DNA of 64,000 nucleotides from Nitrospira sp. (GTDB taxonomy: Bacteria; Nitrospirota; Nitrospiria; Nitrospirales; Nitrospiraceae): assembly GCA_018242685.1 (NCBI GenBank), contig JAFEBM010000024.1:1-64000 (forward strand). The letters run 5' to 3'. The translations under genes were made by a program, and so were the position numbers. The notes below the pieces were generated by a model that was not told the DNA's origin, did not search any database, and worked only from the letters and a program-made list of their open reading frames with translations. Each line of letters opens with the position of its first letter. Position 1 is the first letter of the stretch. This document shows positions 15,602 through 24,255 of this stretch, piece after piece.

Positions 15602-17263
15602 CTATGGCTTATCCGTTGAAAGCTTCTTCCCCAGTCGCCTTGCCAGGCGGACCATGCCGGGAGATCGATCATTGGGGCTCAAGAGCACATTGAGGAGATG
15701 CAGCTGATGTTGGTCTGCAAAGGCAGCGGCAAGATGTTGTTCGAACTCTCTCTGTGTACTGACCCGCGAGCCTCGTCCACCCCCGATGAGGTCGCACACG
15801 TGATCGTATTGCCATTCATGCACATCGTTAAACGGACCGTCCAAAATTTCTCGTTCAGTCGAATAGCCGCGGTTATTGAGCACGATCACAATCGGAGTCT
15901 TCCCATAGCGGACGCAGCTCGCCAACTCAGTCCCGGTCATCTGAAAGGCGCCGTCTCCCACCAGGACGATAGGTCGCAGGCTGGGGTCGGCGAAGGAGGC
16001 TCCTAAGGCAGCGGGAACAGCGAATCCCATCGACGTGTAGTAGGCCGGCGACAGAAACTCGAATCGATGGCGTACGTGCAGGTCAGCCGCTGCAAAGAGC
16101 GATTCACCGACGTCTGCGATGACGACCGTCTTTTCTGTCAGTACCGTATCGAGATGGCGGAACAGCCCTTCCAACGTCACCGGCGCATCCAAGTCGGGCG
16201 CCGACGGCGCCGTCACAGCTCGGGTCGGGAGCGAGCGCTGGGAATGAGAGAAGGATGGGAGCGGCGATCGCACAAGGCCTTGAACAAAATCCTGAAACTT
16301 GATCGACTCATACCGATGGTGTTTGATGGCGACCCGGTCAGCGGTGGCGTGGATGGTGCGGCCCTCCGAGAGCAAGGGCGACGTGGCATCCAGATCTTCC
16401 ACATCCGACAAAATAGACCCCAGGATCAACAGGCAGTCGGAATCGTTGATGAACTGCTGCACTTCCTCGCGCCCGATCAGTCCTCCATACACGCCGACAT
16501 AGAGCGGATGGTCCTCTCGGATGATGGATTTTCCGAGCAGGGTCGAGGCAATGGGAATATTGAGGCGCTCCACCAGCCGGGCCAAATCGTCCTGAAGTCC
16601 GAACCGACCCACTTCCGCTCCAACGAGCATGGCCGGTCGTTTGGCCGAGGCGAGCATGATCCGTACTTCACCGATCGCTTCTTCCAGAGCGGCCGGGTCA
16701 CTCGGCGTATCTTCAATGCAGAACGGCTTCATGCCTCCTGTCAGCGGACAGTGGACCATGTCTCTGGGGATTTCGATATAAATCGGACGGCGGTAGCGCA
16801 ACAGGGCCGTAAAGGCCCGATCCATCTCCCGCTCCGCGGTCAGAGGATCATCCAGTGTTACTGCCGCAACGGTCATCCGTTCGAAGACTTCTCGTTGCGT
16901 CCCGAAGTCGCGAACCATATGATGCAGATAAGGAGTGCGAGTTCGTTCCGTGAGACCGGGTGATCCGGTCAACAGCACCACCGGCGATCGTTCGGCATAG
17001 GCGCAGGCAATGGCGTTGACGGTGTTGAGCCCGCCGACGCAGTAGGTGACACAGACGGCCCCGATGCCGTTGATGCGGGCATAGGCGTCCGCGGCAAAGC
17101 CGGCACAATCTTCCCTGGTTGTCACGATCTGCTGGATCGGTGAAGCCTCTATCATTTGATAGAGAGACAGGACATAGTCTCCCGGAATGCCGAAAATATG
17201 GCGGACGCCGAGACGATGCAGGCGATTCAATACCGCTGACCCGATCGTAGCTTTGTCGCTCAT
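15602..17263 (-). CDS. thiamine-diphosphate-dependent 2-oxoacid decarboxylase (pyruvate/indolepyruvate type)
   Basis: A 553-residue three-domain TPP enzyme. The PYR domain has the cofactor-activating Glu in VTTREDCAGFAADAYAR and an HH pair in YLHHMVRDFG, typical of the pyruvate/indolepyruvate/phenylpyruvate decarboxylase branch and absent from acetolactate synthase. The PP domain has GDGAFQMTGTEL ending in IVIVLNNRGY, the TPP-Mg motif. Such enzymes convert a 2-oxoacid to an aldehyde and CO2. The substrate is not readable; pyruvate or indolepyruvate are the known options. ATG 17263 is chosen because MSDKATIGSAVLNRL is the usual family start. It is divergent from the rlmI-like gene. Confidence 0.85.
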   Translation of the reverse strand: MSDKATIGSAVLNRLHRLGVRHIFGIPGDYVLSLYQMIEASPIQQIVTTREDCAGFAADAYARINGIGAVCVTYCVGGLNTVNAIACAYAERSPVVLLTGSPGLTERTRTPYLHHMVRDFGTQREVFERMTVAAVTLDDPLTAEREMDRAFTALLRYRRPIYIEIPRDMVHCPLTGGMKPFCIEDTPSDPAALEEAIGEVRIMLASAKRPAMLVGAEVGRFGLQDDLARLVERLNIPIASTLLGKSIIREDHPLYVGVYGGLIGREEVQQFINDSDCLLILGSILSDVEDLDATSPLLSEGRTIHATADRVAIKHHRYESIKFQDFVQGLVRSPLPSFSHSQRSLPTRAVTAPSAPDLDAPVTLEGLFRHLDTVLTEKTVVIADVGESLFAAADLHVRHRFEFLSPAYYTSMGFAVPAALGASFADPSLRPIVLVGDGAFQMTGTELASCVRYGKTPIVIVLNNRGYSTEREILDGPFNDVHEWQYDHVCDLIGGGRGSRVSTQREFEQHLAAAFADQHQLHLLNVLLSPNDRSPGMVRLARRLGKKLSTDKP

Positions 17264-17429
17264 GTGTATGCCCTTGATGGTGGCTCGTCGATCGTGATTC
17301 GATGCGCTGACTTCAGGAAAACATACCGGCGACACTTCGTCAAGCACAACCGGGCGGTCCGCGATGTTCCTCATCCGGTACTTGACCGCTCACTCAGAGA
17401 GTCAGATACAACATGGTAGGAGAAAAGGT

Positions 17430-18605
17430 ATGACGCAGACCGCACAGATTCGCCTCACTGCCTCACGCGGCCCTGAGAGTCGGCATCTCTGGCTCTATGC
17501 CGGCCACTTGGGACCGGTGGTCGGTGAACCGATAGTCGGCGATCTGATCGATGTCCTCACTTCAGACGGCCGATTCTACGGCCGCGGCCTCTATAACTCG
17601 GCCTCGAAAATCAGAGTCCGCCTGCTGACATTCCGGGATGAACCGATCGACGAGACGTTCTGGCTGGGGAGAATTCAACAGGCGATCCACTTACGGCAAC
17701 GCGTTGTCGCTCAGTCCAATGCCTATCGCCTAATTTATGGAGAAGGGGATCGACTGCCGGGGTTGATCGTCGATCGGTACGATCAGTTGCTGGTCATGCA
17801 GACCCTGTCTGCCGGGATGGACCGCAGAAAAGAACTGTTGGCCGACTTACTGATGAAGGAATTGAACGTCGCTGGTATCTATCTCCGGAACGACGCCAAG
17901 AGCCGGCAGCTCGAAGGATTGCCGCTTGAACGAGGATTTTTTCGCGGCAGTGGTTCGACAAAAGTTGAAATCCAAGAGGGACCTGCGAGGTTTGTCGTCG
18001 ATGTCGAACGGGGACAGAAGACCGGCTGGTTTTGCGATCAACGGGAAAATCGACTGGCCGTGGCCAAGTTCGCGGCAGGGGCCGAGATGCTGGAAGTGTT
18101 CTGCCATACCGGCGCCTTCGGCATTCATGCGGCCCTGGCTGGAGCGCGATCTGTGGAGAGTCTCGATGTCAGCCAAGACACATTGACGATGGCCAGACAG
18201 CACGCGGTGATGAATCAGGTAGAGAATCGTTGCATCTATCGCCAAGCCGATGCCTTCGAAGAAATGCGCCTTCTGGTGAAGGCTGGGCGACGCTATGATC
18301 TCGTGATCCTTGACCCCCCGGCTTTTGCTCGCAGCAAACAGGCCCTGTCGGGTGCGTTAGCCGGCTACAAGGACATCAACCTGCTGGGTTTAAAACTACT
18401 GAAGCCGGACGGGTTTCTAGTTACATCCAGTTGTTCTCATCCAGTATCTGAGGCGGATCTCTGGAACAGCATTCGCCTCGCTGCCCGCGACGCCAGGCGA
18501 GACATCCGGCTCATCGAACAACGTGGCCAAAGCGCCGATCATCCCGTCTTAGCCGGCATGTCGGAGACTCGTTATCTGAAGTGTTTTATTGTGCAGGTGT
18601 TCTAG
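17430..18605 (+). CDS. rlmI: class I SAM-dependent rRNA methyltransferase (RlmI-like)
   Basis: A 391-residue protein with an N-terminal PUA RNA-binding domain (residues 1-75, RGPESRHLWLYAGHLG and RGLYNSASKIRVRLL), a linking beta domain, and a Rossmann methyltransferase domain. SAM motif I is EMLEVFCHTGAFGIHAALAGA and the catalytic DPPAF motif lies in DLVILDPPAFARSK. RlmI makes m5C in 23S rRNA in E. coli; homologues vary in target. GGTAGGAGAAAAGGT lies just upstream of ATG 17430. Bases 18497-18544 recur as a diverged fragment at 21875-21922. Confidence 0.85.
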   Translation: MTQTAQIRLTASRGPESRHLWLYAGHLGPVVGEPIVGDLIDVLTSDGRFYGRGLYNSASKIRVRLLTFRDEPIDETFWLGRIQQAIHLRQRVVAQSNAYRLIYGEGDRLPGLIVDRYDQLLVMQTLSAGMDRRKELLADLLMKELNVAGIYLRNDAKSRQLEGLPLERGFFRGSGSTKVEIQEGPARFVVDVERGQKTGWFCDQRENRLAVAKFAAGAEMLEVFCHTGAFGIHAALAGARSVESLDVSQDTLTMARQHAVMNQVENRCIYRQADAFEEMRLLVKAGRRYDLVILDPPAFARSKQALSGALAGYKDINLLGLKLLKPDGFLVTSSCSHPVSEADLWNSIRLAARDARRDIRLIEQRGQSADHPVLAGMSETRYLKCFIVQVF

Positions 18606-18700
18606 CGAGCTGTTTCACCCGACGGGAGGTTACCAGTCCATCTATATCAACAGGGCCTCGTGTCGGCTGTTGACAGGGGCTCTATTCATGGGAGGTCAAC

Positions 18701-19141
18701 ATGGAGAAAGAAGCGATACGCAACAAGGTCAGGGCCGCTCGACTCGAAAAGAAGCTCACGATCGCGGATGTGGCGAAAACCGTTGGCAAGAACCCGACGT
18801 TCGTCGCGGCGGCGTTGAACGGCAATCACCGATTGACCCCGGACGAAGCGGTGAAGGTCGGCCAGCTTCTGGATTTGGATAACGAGGTCGTTCAGTCCTT
18901 GAGCCGATTTCCGGTACGCACGGATCTGCCGAACATGACGGACCCGTTCAAGTATCGGTTGCTCGAAATTGTCGGCCTGTACGGCGATTCTCTGCGTGAT
19001 GTGGCCAACGAGATGTTCGGCGACGGCATCATGAGCGCGATCGATTTCACGGTGGACATGGAAAAGGTCACCGGCAGCCAGGGTGAAACCCGCTGCAAAA
19101 TCACGCTGAACGGCAAATGGCTCGAGTACAAGACGTTTTGA
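18701..19141 (+). CDS. cynS: cyanase (cyanate hydratase)
   Basis: CynS breaks cyanate down with bicarbonate to ammonia and CO2, which can supply a nitrifier with ammonium. The 146-residue protein has an N-terminal helical DNA-binding-like domain (residues 1-75) and the catalytic C-terminal domain with Arg86, Glu89 and Ser112 (KYRLLEIV, IMSAIDF), the equivalents of E. coli R96, E99 and S122. GGAGGT at 18691-18696 is 4 bases before ATG. TTGACA at 18669-18674 could be a -35 element. No cynR or cynT is nearby. A fragment of a second cynS copy lies at 20980-21067. Confidence 0.95.
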   Translation: MEKEAIRNKVRAARLEKKLTIADVAKTVGKNPTFVAAALNGNHRLTPDEAVKVGQLLDLDNEVVQSLSRFPVRTDLPNMTDPFKYRLLEIVGLYGDSLRDVANEMFGDGIMSAIDFTVDMEKVTGSQGETRCKITLNGKWLEYKTF

Positions 19142-19175
19142 CGAGATGGACGCTGGCGTCGCTCGGATTCACCCA

Positions 19176-20327
19176 TCATCTGACGGACATCTCAAGGGGG
19201 ACCCCGTCATGCTTGACGGTCAACTGCGCCGGGAGCGTGACCGGATCCGACCAACTGCCGACCGGTCGATCATTGGATTCCATAATTTGATCACCCGGCT
19301 TGAGTCCGGCACGGAAGCCCGGTCCCCCGTGGAGGACGTCCAACACTTTGACGCCCTCCCCCGACCAACCGTGGTCCGGCACCAGTCCTAGCGGATTGTC
19401 ACCGAAGGCAGCCGTGAAAGCAGCCAAACCATAGGCGGCGGCTTCTTGGAGCAAGGGACGACGGGCGAGCGAGTCGGGCTTGGCGGATCGCTGGGCCCCG
19501 GTCGCGACCGGGGCCGGCGAGACCTGACTTGCCGAAACCGTTTGGCGGAATAGGGTGGTGCCGCTTTCAACCTTGAAGAGGCGGAGTTCAAATGCCGCTG
19601 AGAGCGGCATGTCCTCCGGCACGATCATCCGATAGATCAGCAAACTGTCCGCGCCGACAAGCCTCCCGATATGGATCGACGTCTCGTCATCGACCTGACC
19701 GCCGTATTGAATGCCCATCTCATTCAGCACCGCCTTCAGCTCCTCTCGTTCCACCAGCACCAAGTCTGGATGGCGTGTGCGCAGGAAATTCAAGGTGAGA
19801 TCGAGCCATGAGCTGATTTCGACATCAGACGACCCGTCGACAGGGATGATGGCCAGGCGCTGCGGCAGAGGGACGATGGGAGGAGGCATGAAGACCGGAA
19901 TCACCGAAATGCGAAGGCCTCCACGGACATGCTCTTTTCGATCGGAAGGAACCGGAGGCCCGCAGACGAGCCCAAGCAGGGGCTGAACGACGGTCGGCGT
20001 TCCCCACAGGCACAATTGATTGTCCTGCAACACAACATAATATGGATGTCCCACTTCGCCCGGAAAGTAGCAGTTCGGAAAAAACGGACAATGGATCAGA
20101 TAGGCGGTCCAATCGCCCTGTGGATAGAGCCGATACTCTAAAATGATCTGCCGACCCTCGTTCCGAACGATACGATTCGGTTTGCCCAACTGCTTGAGGA
20201 CCTGCTCCTTCGGCATCGACACGACCAATCGATCTTGTAATATCTGGGCATCGTACATATATGGAACGAGGACGCCGCATCCCCCCAGCCACAGAACAGA
20301 CAGAAGAGCGGTTATAGTTCGTTTCAT
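19176..20327 (-). CDS. three-module lipoprotein: BamE-like, CsgG-like and PDZ regions
   Basis: A 383-residue lipoprotein with LWLGGC and Cys17, preceded by GGAGGA. The first module, about residues 25-110, resembles SmpA/BamE (LVVSMPKEQVLKQLGKPNRI, IILEYRLYP, YYVVLQDNQLCLWG). The second, about 160-285, has a CsgG/TolB-like pattern (RLAIIPVDGSSDVEISSWLDL, LVLVEREELKAVLNEMGIQYGG, IGRLVGADSLLIYRM). The third, about 310-383, is a PDZ domain (GEGVKVLDVLHGGPGFRAGLKPGDQIMESNDRPVG). Such a protein would sit on the periplasmic side of a membrane and bind protein partners. It converges with cynS and diverges from the small lipoprotein gene at 20524. Confidence 0.7.
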   Translation of the reverse strand: MKRTITALLSVLWLGGCGVLVPYMYDAQILQDRLVVSMPKEQVLKQLGKPNRIVRNEGRQIILEYRLYPQGDWTAYLIHCPFFPNCYFPGEVGHPYYVVLQDNQLCLWGTPTVVQPLLGLVCGPPVPSDRKEHVRGGLRISVIPVFMPPPIVPLPQRLAIIPVDGSSDVEISSWLDLTLNFLRTRHPDLVLVEREELKAVLNEMGIQYGGQVDDETSIHIGRLVGADSLLIYRMIVPEDMPLSAAFELRLFKVESGTTLFRQTVSASQVSPAPVATGAQRSAKPDSLARRPLLQEAAAYGLAAFTAAFGDNPLGLVPDHGWSGEGVKVLDVLHGGPGFRAGLKPGDQIMESNDRPVGSWSDPVTLPAQLTVKHDGVPLEMSVR

Positions 20328-20523
20328 GGCGGTTCCTCCGATCCAGCTTGGCCCTCCCACTCGCTTGAGAGTTATTGTACGCCGGATTGTGGAGCCTGAG
20401 CTAGAGAGCCTATGGTCCAAGGAAGTCAATGCCGCAAGGGTGGCGTGATTAGATGAGCGGCACCCGTTGTTGATCGCGCAGACGTGCGGTAGCATAATAG
20501 GGGCAGATGAAAGGTTGGATAGT

Positions 20524-20859
20524 ATGCGGACTGTAACGCTCCTGTGCTTAGTCGGTCTCCTGTTCGCAACCGGATGCAACCGGGGCCTGTCGGCACAGCT
20601 TGATGCCGACTTTCCCAACTCAAATCAGGACCATCTGAACATCGCTTCCTATTACTCCCGACAGGCCGTGCTGTCCCGCCAAAAGGCGTCGGAACAAGCC
20701 AATCGCGCCTTGACTTATGAACAGCTCTTCGGACGCGATTCGGATTGGGTGGCCGGTGCGCAGATGCTCACGCAGTTTTATGAAGACGCGGCGCGCGAAC
20801 AGGACCGACAGGCTAACCTGCATCTGGAACTGGCCGGCAGACGACCCTCAAATCGTTAG
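20524..20859 (+). CDS. small lipoprotein of unknown function
   Basis: A 111-residue lipoprotein with lipobox FATGC and Cys18. The mature part is helical and polar (DHLNIASYYSRQAVLSRQKASEQANRALTYEQLF), with a second helix LTQFYEDAAREQDRQANLHLEL. This suggests a periplasmic coiled-coil or bundle protein. ATG 20524 gives a signal peptide at the right distance; a longer frame from 20467 adds unrelated residues. It is divergent from the three-module lipoprotein, and the intervening 200 bases should hold both promoters. I recognise no family. Confidence 0.65.
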   Translation: MRTVTLLCLVGLLFATGCNRGLSAQLDADFPNSNQDHLNIASYYSRQAVLSRQKASEQANRALTYEQLFGRDSDWVAGAQMLTQFYEDAAREQDRQANLHLELAGRRPSNR

Positions 20860-20979
20860 ATTCAACCAGCCTGAATGGTTCCTGAGACCTGTGCATCAAC
20901 ATTTCCCCTGCGCCAGATATTCGCCGGTCGCGCCGTTCGGAGCTACTCCGTCCCGAGTATCCCGGGAGGCGTCATCTGA

Positions 20980-21067
20980 ATGGAAAAGGTCACCGGCAGC
21001 AGGGTGAAGCCCTGCTGCAAAATCACGCTGGACGGCAAATGGCTCGAGTATAAGTCGTTCTGACGAG
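20980..21067 (+). pseudogene. cynS: remnant of a second cynS 3' end
   Basis: These 88 bases align with cynS bases 19058-19145 with about 85-90% identity, starting at ATGGAAAAGGTCACCGGCAG and running through the stop codon to TGACGAG. One base is deleted after GGCAG and one is added about 15 bases later, so the frame is restored and ends KITLDGKWLEYKSF. The rest of the gene is absent upstream. It is therefore a diverged fragment of a duplicated or transferred cyanase gene. Confidence 0.8.
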
Positions 21068-21110
21068 CGGTTTGTCCACAACTGGTCAACGCTATGATCG
21101 TGGTATCCCG

Positions 21111-21518
21111 TTAAGTAGTCAGCCACCGGACGGTGATCAGATGCTCAACCGCATGGAATTCAGGATCGCTCGTTAACACTGTTCCTGACAGGCGGTGGGC
21201 GGTAGCGATACAAAAGGCATCCGCGTAGGAAACAGCATACTGACCTTTGATCTCCGCTGCTTCTCGCACTAAAGGCAGGTCGACAGGAATAAGTTCAATG
21301 GGCAATTGTTCAAGGAGATGGAGAGCTTCCGCAGCCTGACCTCCTCCGACCTTGCGTTTGACGATATAAAAGAACTCGCCCCAATTGATCCAGTTCAGAA
21401 AGGCTTTAGTTCCGGCTCGCTGCTGTTCATACAGTGCAGTTCTGACTTTTTCCCACCCCGGTTCCTTATGAAACAGGCTGACTAACGCGAAGCTATCGAG
21501 GACGAGCTTTTTGCTCAC
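21111..21518 (-). CDS. vapC: PIN-domain toxin (VapC-like)
   Basis: A 135-residue PIN ribonuclease with a complete acidic set: Asp8 in KLVLDSFALVSL, Glu in INWGEFFYIVKRK, Asp in VSYADAFCIATAHR and Asp in VLTSDPEF. Free VapC-type toxins cut tRNA or rRNA and stop translation. It overlaps the upstream antitoxin gene by 26 bases in a different frame, the usual arrangement of vapBC. The module is flanked on both sides by fragments of cynS (20980) and rlmI (21875), so it may have come in with a rearrangement. Confidence 0.85.
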   Translation of the reverse strand: MSKKLVLDSFALVSLFHKEPGWEKVRTALYEQQRAGTKAFLNWINWGEFFYIVKRKVGGGQAAEALHLLEQLPIELIPVDLPLVREAAEIKGQYAVSYADAFCIATAHRLSGTVLTSDPEFHAVEHLITVRWLTT

Positions 21519-21744
21519 GGCGTGCCTCCTCTTGATGCTCGCGACGGAGGTCGTCCGTTAGGGAGAACTTGCCCGTGAGAAAACCGGTGGCCGCCGCGAT
21601 GGGATCGTCAGCAGCCGGCGTAATAACCAAGCGGCCGCCTTCCTCGATCAATTGGACCTTCCTCCCTGCTTTGAAGCCGAGTTTTCTTCGAAGTTGACGA
21701 GGAATGAGAATTTGCCCCTTTGATGAAATTTGGGAGACAGGCAT
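21493..21744 (-). CDS. AbrB/MazE-type antitoxin
   Basis: An 83-residue protein with an N-terminal SpoVT/AbrB swapped-hairpin domain (VSQISSKGQILIPRQLRRKL, KVQLIEEGGRLVI) and a C-terminal toxin-binding tail (FSLTDDLRREHQEEARREQK). Start ATG 21744 follows GGAGGTTTCT; an upstream in-frame start at 21774 lacks this. It should bind and neutralise the PIN toxin encoded just downstream and repress its own promoter in 21745-21850. Confidence 0.82.
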   Translation of the reverse strand: MPVSQISSKGQILIPRQLRRKLGFKAGRKVQLIEEGGRLVITPAADDPIAAATGFLTGKFSLTDDLRREHQEEARREQKARPR

Positions 21745-21874
21745 AGAAACCTCCATCGTTTTCTGGTTAAGCATACCAAATAAAGAAAACGTTGGGCAAT
21801 CAATAATTGTTTCGCCAAGACAGGAAAACTTGAAACTTCTTGAACTGATTCAACTGCCACTGACGCAAGATTTC

Positions 21875-21922
21875 GCGAGGCATTCGCTTGATCGAACAAC
21901 GTAGCCAAAGCGCCGACCATCC
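21875..21922 (+). pseudogene. remnant of the rlmI-like gene 3' region
   Basis: These 48 bases match 18497-18544 inside the rlmI-like gene at 41 of 48 positions, and in the same frame they encode IRLIEQRSQSADHP against IRLIEQRGQSADHP in the intact protein. Similarity is lost beyond both ends. The fragment lies downstream of the cynS remnant, the reverse of the intact gene order, with vapBC between. Confidence 0.65.
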
Positions 21923-21993
21923 GAAGAAAGAAAATGTACCGGGAGTCTTTTATTGGAGGTCGACAGCGCAAGCTATCGGTGCGCCACCGCGGT

Positions 21994-22716
21994 TCAGTCT
22001 TCCATGCCCATGCCGATCACGATGAGCACCGCATAGTCCTGCTTAGTGCAGCCCTCGACCGGAGGCATCGTTCCCCCTGGCGCAACCGGAAATGCCGTCT
22101 GTTTCGCGTGAGCCGGTGAGCACGAACCGCCCACCGTCGCCGCGGTATAACGCGCGGAACGGCAAGCCAGGTGCGTTACGTCGTAGAGCGTCGCGCCTTG
22201 ATCGAGCTCCCAGCGCCTGTCGCCATGGCTGTCGGTGGGATGAATGGTCAGCACTGCCGTCACCTTGCGGGCGCCCGTAACCAGATATTTGCCGGGAGGG
22301 AGTGGAACGGTCGGTTGCTCCATGATTAAGCCGTGTTCCTCCAGCCACCAGTCCGTCTCGTCGAACTTCCAGCGTGCCGGGGCGACGCCACCGGAATTTT
22401 TTAGTGATTGATAGCGGTTCAGCTTCACGCCTCGAGGACCCGGGTCCAGCGGCCACAGACCCCACAATTGCGCGCCGCTCCCTGAGGTCGCATCTGGATT
22501 GCCCAAAGCCGCGATGTACTGAGTCGAGATACGCCTGAACTTCGTCTGGCCCTCGCCTGCGGCGTGCACCGGCTGAGCCGAGGCGGTGATCGTCACCAGC
22601 AATGCCGTTGCAAGGCAGGCGCGGCTGATGAGGCGCTCCGTGCTTCTCGTTCGCTCCGACGCGGTATCTCGTGGTACATGGGTGCGCATCCTGATCGTCC
22701 TGAGTGTTGACATCAT
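21994..22716 (-). CDS. secreted hypothetical protein
   Basis: A protein of up to 240 residues with a long basic N-terminus, then a signal-peptide core (ACLATALLVTITASAQPVHA) ending near residue 53. The mature part contains GAQLWGLWPLDPGPRGVKL, RWKFDETDWWLEEHGLIME, GKYLVTGARKVTAVLTI, and two cysteine pairs (LACRS..GGSCSP and VEGCTK). It is probably periplasmic with disulfides. I recall similar uncharacterised secreted proteins, but no function. ATG 22716 or 22692 could be the start; the latter shortens the atypical N-terminus. Confidence 0.6.
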   Translation of the reverse strand: MMSTLRTIRMRTHVPRDTASERTRSTERLISRACLATALLVTITASAQPVHAAGEGQTKFRRISTQYIAALGNPDATSGSGAQLWGLWPLDPGPRGVKLNRYQSLKNSGGVAPARWKFDETDWWLEEHGLIMEQPTVPLPPGKYLVTGARKVTAVLTIHPTDSHGDRRWELDQGATLYDVTHLACRSARYTAATVGGSCSPAHAKQTAFPVAPGGTMPPVEGCTKQDYAVLIVIGMGMED

Positions 22717-22793
22717 CGCGCAACATTCCTTTCAGGGCGGGTCAGCAACAACCAGATCACCGTCATCTTTTACCAGCCCGGACGTACGGATAT

Positions 22794-22982
22794 CTAGGAG
22801 CCTGTCCGACATTGACCTTTCTACTGCGGCGAAGGATGTACCGGCATCTGCTTCGTTCTCGGCCACGAACAATCCTCAACGTATTCCAGCGAATACGCTT
22901 CCGGTTCTTCGCGGCCTGTGGACTTGCATCTACCCGCACCTCCTTCACCTCGTCACGAAGGCAATGTCAGACAGGCTCCTAG
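22794..22982. mobile_element. 189-bp MITE-like element with 21-bp terminal inverted repeats
   Basis: The ends CTAGGAGCCTGTCCGACATTG (first 20 of 21 bases pair) and its partner at 22962-22982 are inverted repeats with one mismatch. Each end carries a TA at the outer edge (CTAGGAG...CTCCTAG), as left by IS630/Tc1-type insertion. Inside are smaller hairpins such as CGTATTC-CAGC-GAATACG and TTCGT...ACGAA. It has no convincing gene and occupies most of the 460-base gap 22717-23177. It is probably a non-autonomous element moved by a transposase elsewhere. Copy number in the genome is unknown. Confidence 0.65.
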
Positions 22983-23177
22983 AATGACATCAACCTCGAG
23001 ATGCGGGACTAGTACTTCAGAGAGGACTTCTTGGAGAGAGGAAAAGGAGCCTGGAGTCTGTGTGTGATCACATTTGCGGTATCCCAAGCGGTCGGTGACG
23101 GGATGAAGTTGAGTTCCAGCCCCCAGACCAAGAAAGCATTGAAATCCACTACCAATAACTGACAGACTGACTTTGTC

Positions 23178-23936
23178 ATGACAAGCACGGTTCCCCTATT
23201 TACCGACACCCACGCGACTCTCTTAACGCGCTTCCTCTCTTCACCGCTGCGTCCCAAGGACACCCTGACGTATCCCCAATTGGCCGGCTTCTTGTTTTGT
23301 TTGGCGAATGGGCCGGAGTTGATCCCACCTTCCGAATGGATTCCACTGGTCTTCAACGATCAGGAGGCCAATTCTGAGACGCAAGATGAAGCAGAGCAGG
23401 TGCTCCAGGCGATGATGGCGCTCTACGACGAGTGCATTCGTGAACGATCCGTTGGTGGTGTCTCGCTCCCGGCTGGGTGCGAAATACGACCGTGGGCGAT
23501 GGACAACTTGAGTGCCGATGCGCCGTTGAGTCAGTGGGCACAAGGGTTTTCAATCGGCTGCGACTACCTTGAGGAGGTGTGGAACGAGTACACGCCGGAT
23601 GAACTCGATGAGGAATTTGGAGCGTTGCTGATGACACTCACGTTCTTCACCTCTCCGAAACTCGCCGAGGTGTACCATCAGGAAACGAAGGGGAACGGAA
23701 CTCTGGAGCAGTTGGCCCAATCGGTGATGGAGAACTTTCCGGAGGCGATGAGTGAGTATGCCCACCTGGGACGATCGATCTATCAAGCGCGACTCGAAGT
23801 AGGTGACCTCGATCTAGAGCACTCAGCTCGCACAAAGATCGGGCGGAACGATCCCTGTCCATGCGGCAGCGGAAAGAAGTTTAAGAAGTGCTGTGGCCTG
23901 ACGAAAGGAACGAATTCTGGCCCGGTCTTCCACTGA
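23178..23936 (+). CDS. UPF0149/YecA-like protein with SEC-C zinc motif
   Basis: A 252-residue cytoplasmic protein. Residues about 15-190 are a helical UPF0149/YecA-type region ([36 protein letters not shown]), and the C-terminus carries the SEC-C zinc-binding motif [18 protein letters not shown], as in SecA and YecA. Family members associate with ribosomes or SecA-related pathways, though the exact role is not settled. The start has no strong ribosome site. It follows the MITE-like element by 195 bases. Confidence 0.82.
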   Translation: MTSTVPLFTDTHATLLTRFLSSPLRPKDTLTYPQLAGFLFCLANGPELIPPSEWIPLVFNDQEANSETQDEAEQVLQAMMALYDECIRERSVGGVSLPAGCEIRPWAMDNLSADAPLSQWAQGFSIGCDYLEEVWNEYTPDELDEEFGALLMTLTFFTSPKLAEVYHQETKGNGTLEQLAQSVMENFPEAMSEYAHLGRSIYQARLEVGDLDLEHSARTKIGRNDPCPCGSGKKFKKCCGLTKGTNSGPVFH

Positions 23937-24003
23937 CACACTGTCCTGTTGAAGGTGCTCATTCCCTGAGACTTTCGGACGGGCAGGGCGATGGATTCGC
24001 GGC

Positions 24004-24225
24004 ATGTCTGATCGATCTGATTCCATCGGTTCCTTTTCAACTGAGTCTCGTCGCATCTTCTACGAAGATCATCGGTCGCTGACCCTATTCATGCTTTTGA
24101 TCGTATTTATGGCGCCGTTTGCGGGACTCTACGTGGCAGGGCTTTTGGGTGTGGTGGTGGGGGTGTTAGTCTCAGCTGCCGCCTATGTACTCACGCCCGG
24201 CCTCTGGAAGTGGCTCGGCGGCTGA
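24004..24225 (+). CDS. small two-helix membrane protein
   Basis: A 73-residue protein with a polar N-terminal stretch (MSDRSDSIGSFSTESRRIFYEDHRS) and two adjacent hydrophobic helices (LTLFMLLIVFMAPFAGLYVAG and LGVVVGVLVSAAAYVLTPGLW) separated by a short turn. The family is unknown to me. It follows the SEC-C gene by 67 bases in the same direction and converges with the Tim44-like gene. Confidence 0.55.
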   Translation: MSDRSDSIGSFSTESRRIFYEDHRSLTLFMLLIVFMAPFAGLYVAGLLGVVVGVLVSAAAYVLTPGLWKWLGG

Positions 24226-24255
24226 CTCACAGAATCAGCCGCCTTCTCTCGGAGA

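Noticed and set aside
22763-22948. 61-residue minus-strand protein inside the MITE-like element
   Set aside because: It is basic, low in hydrophobic residues and crosses the left inverted repeat; no ribosome site is convincing.
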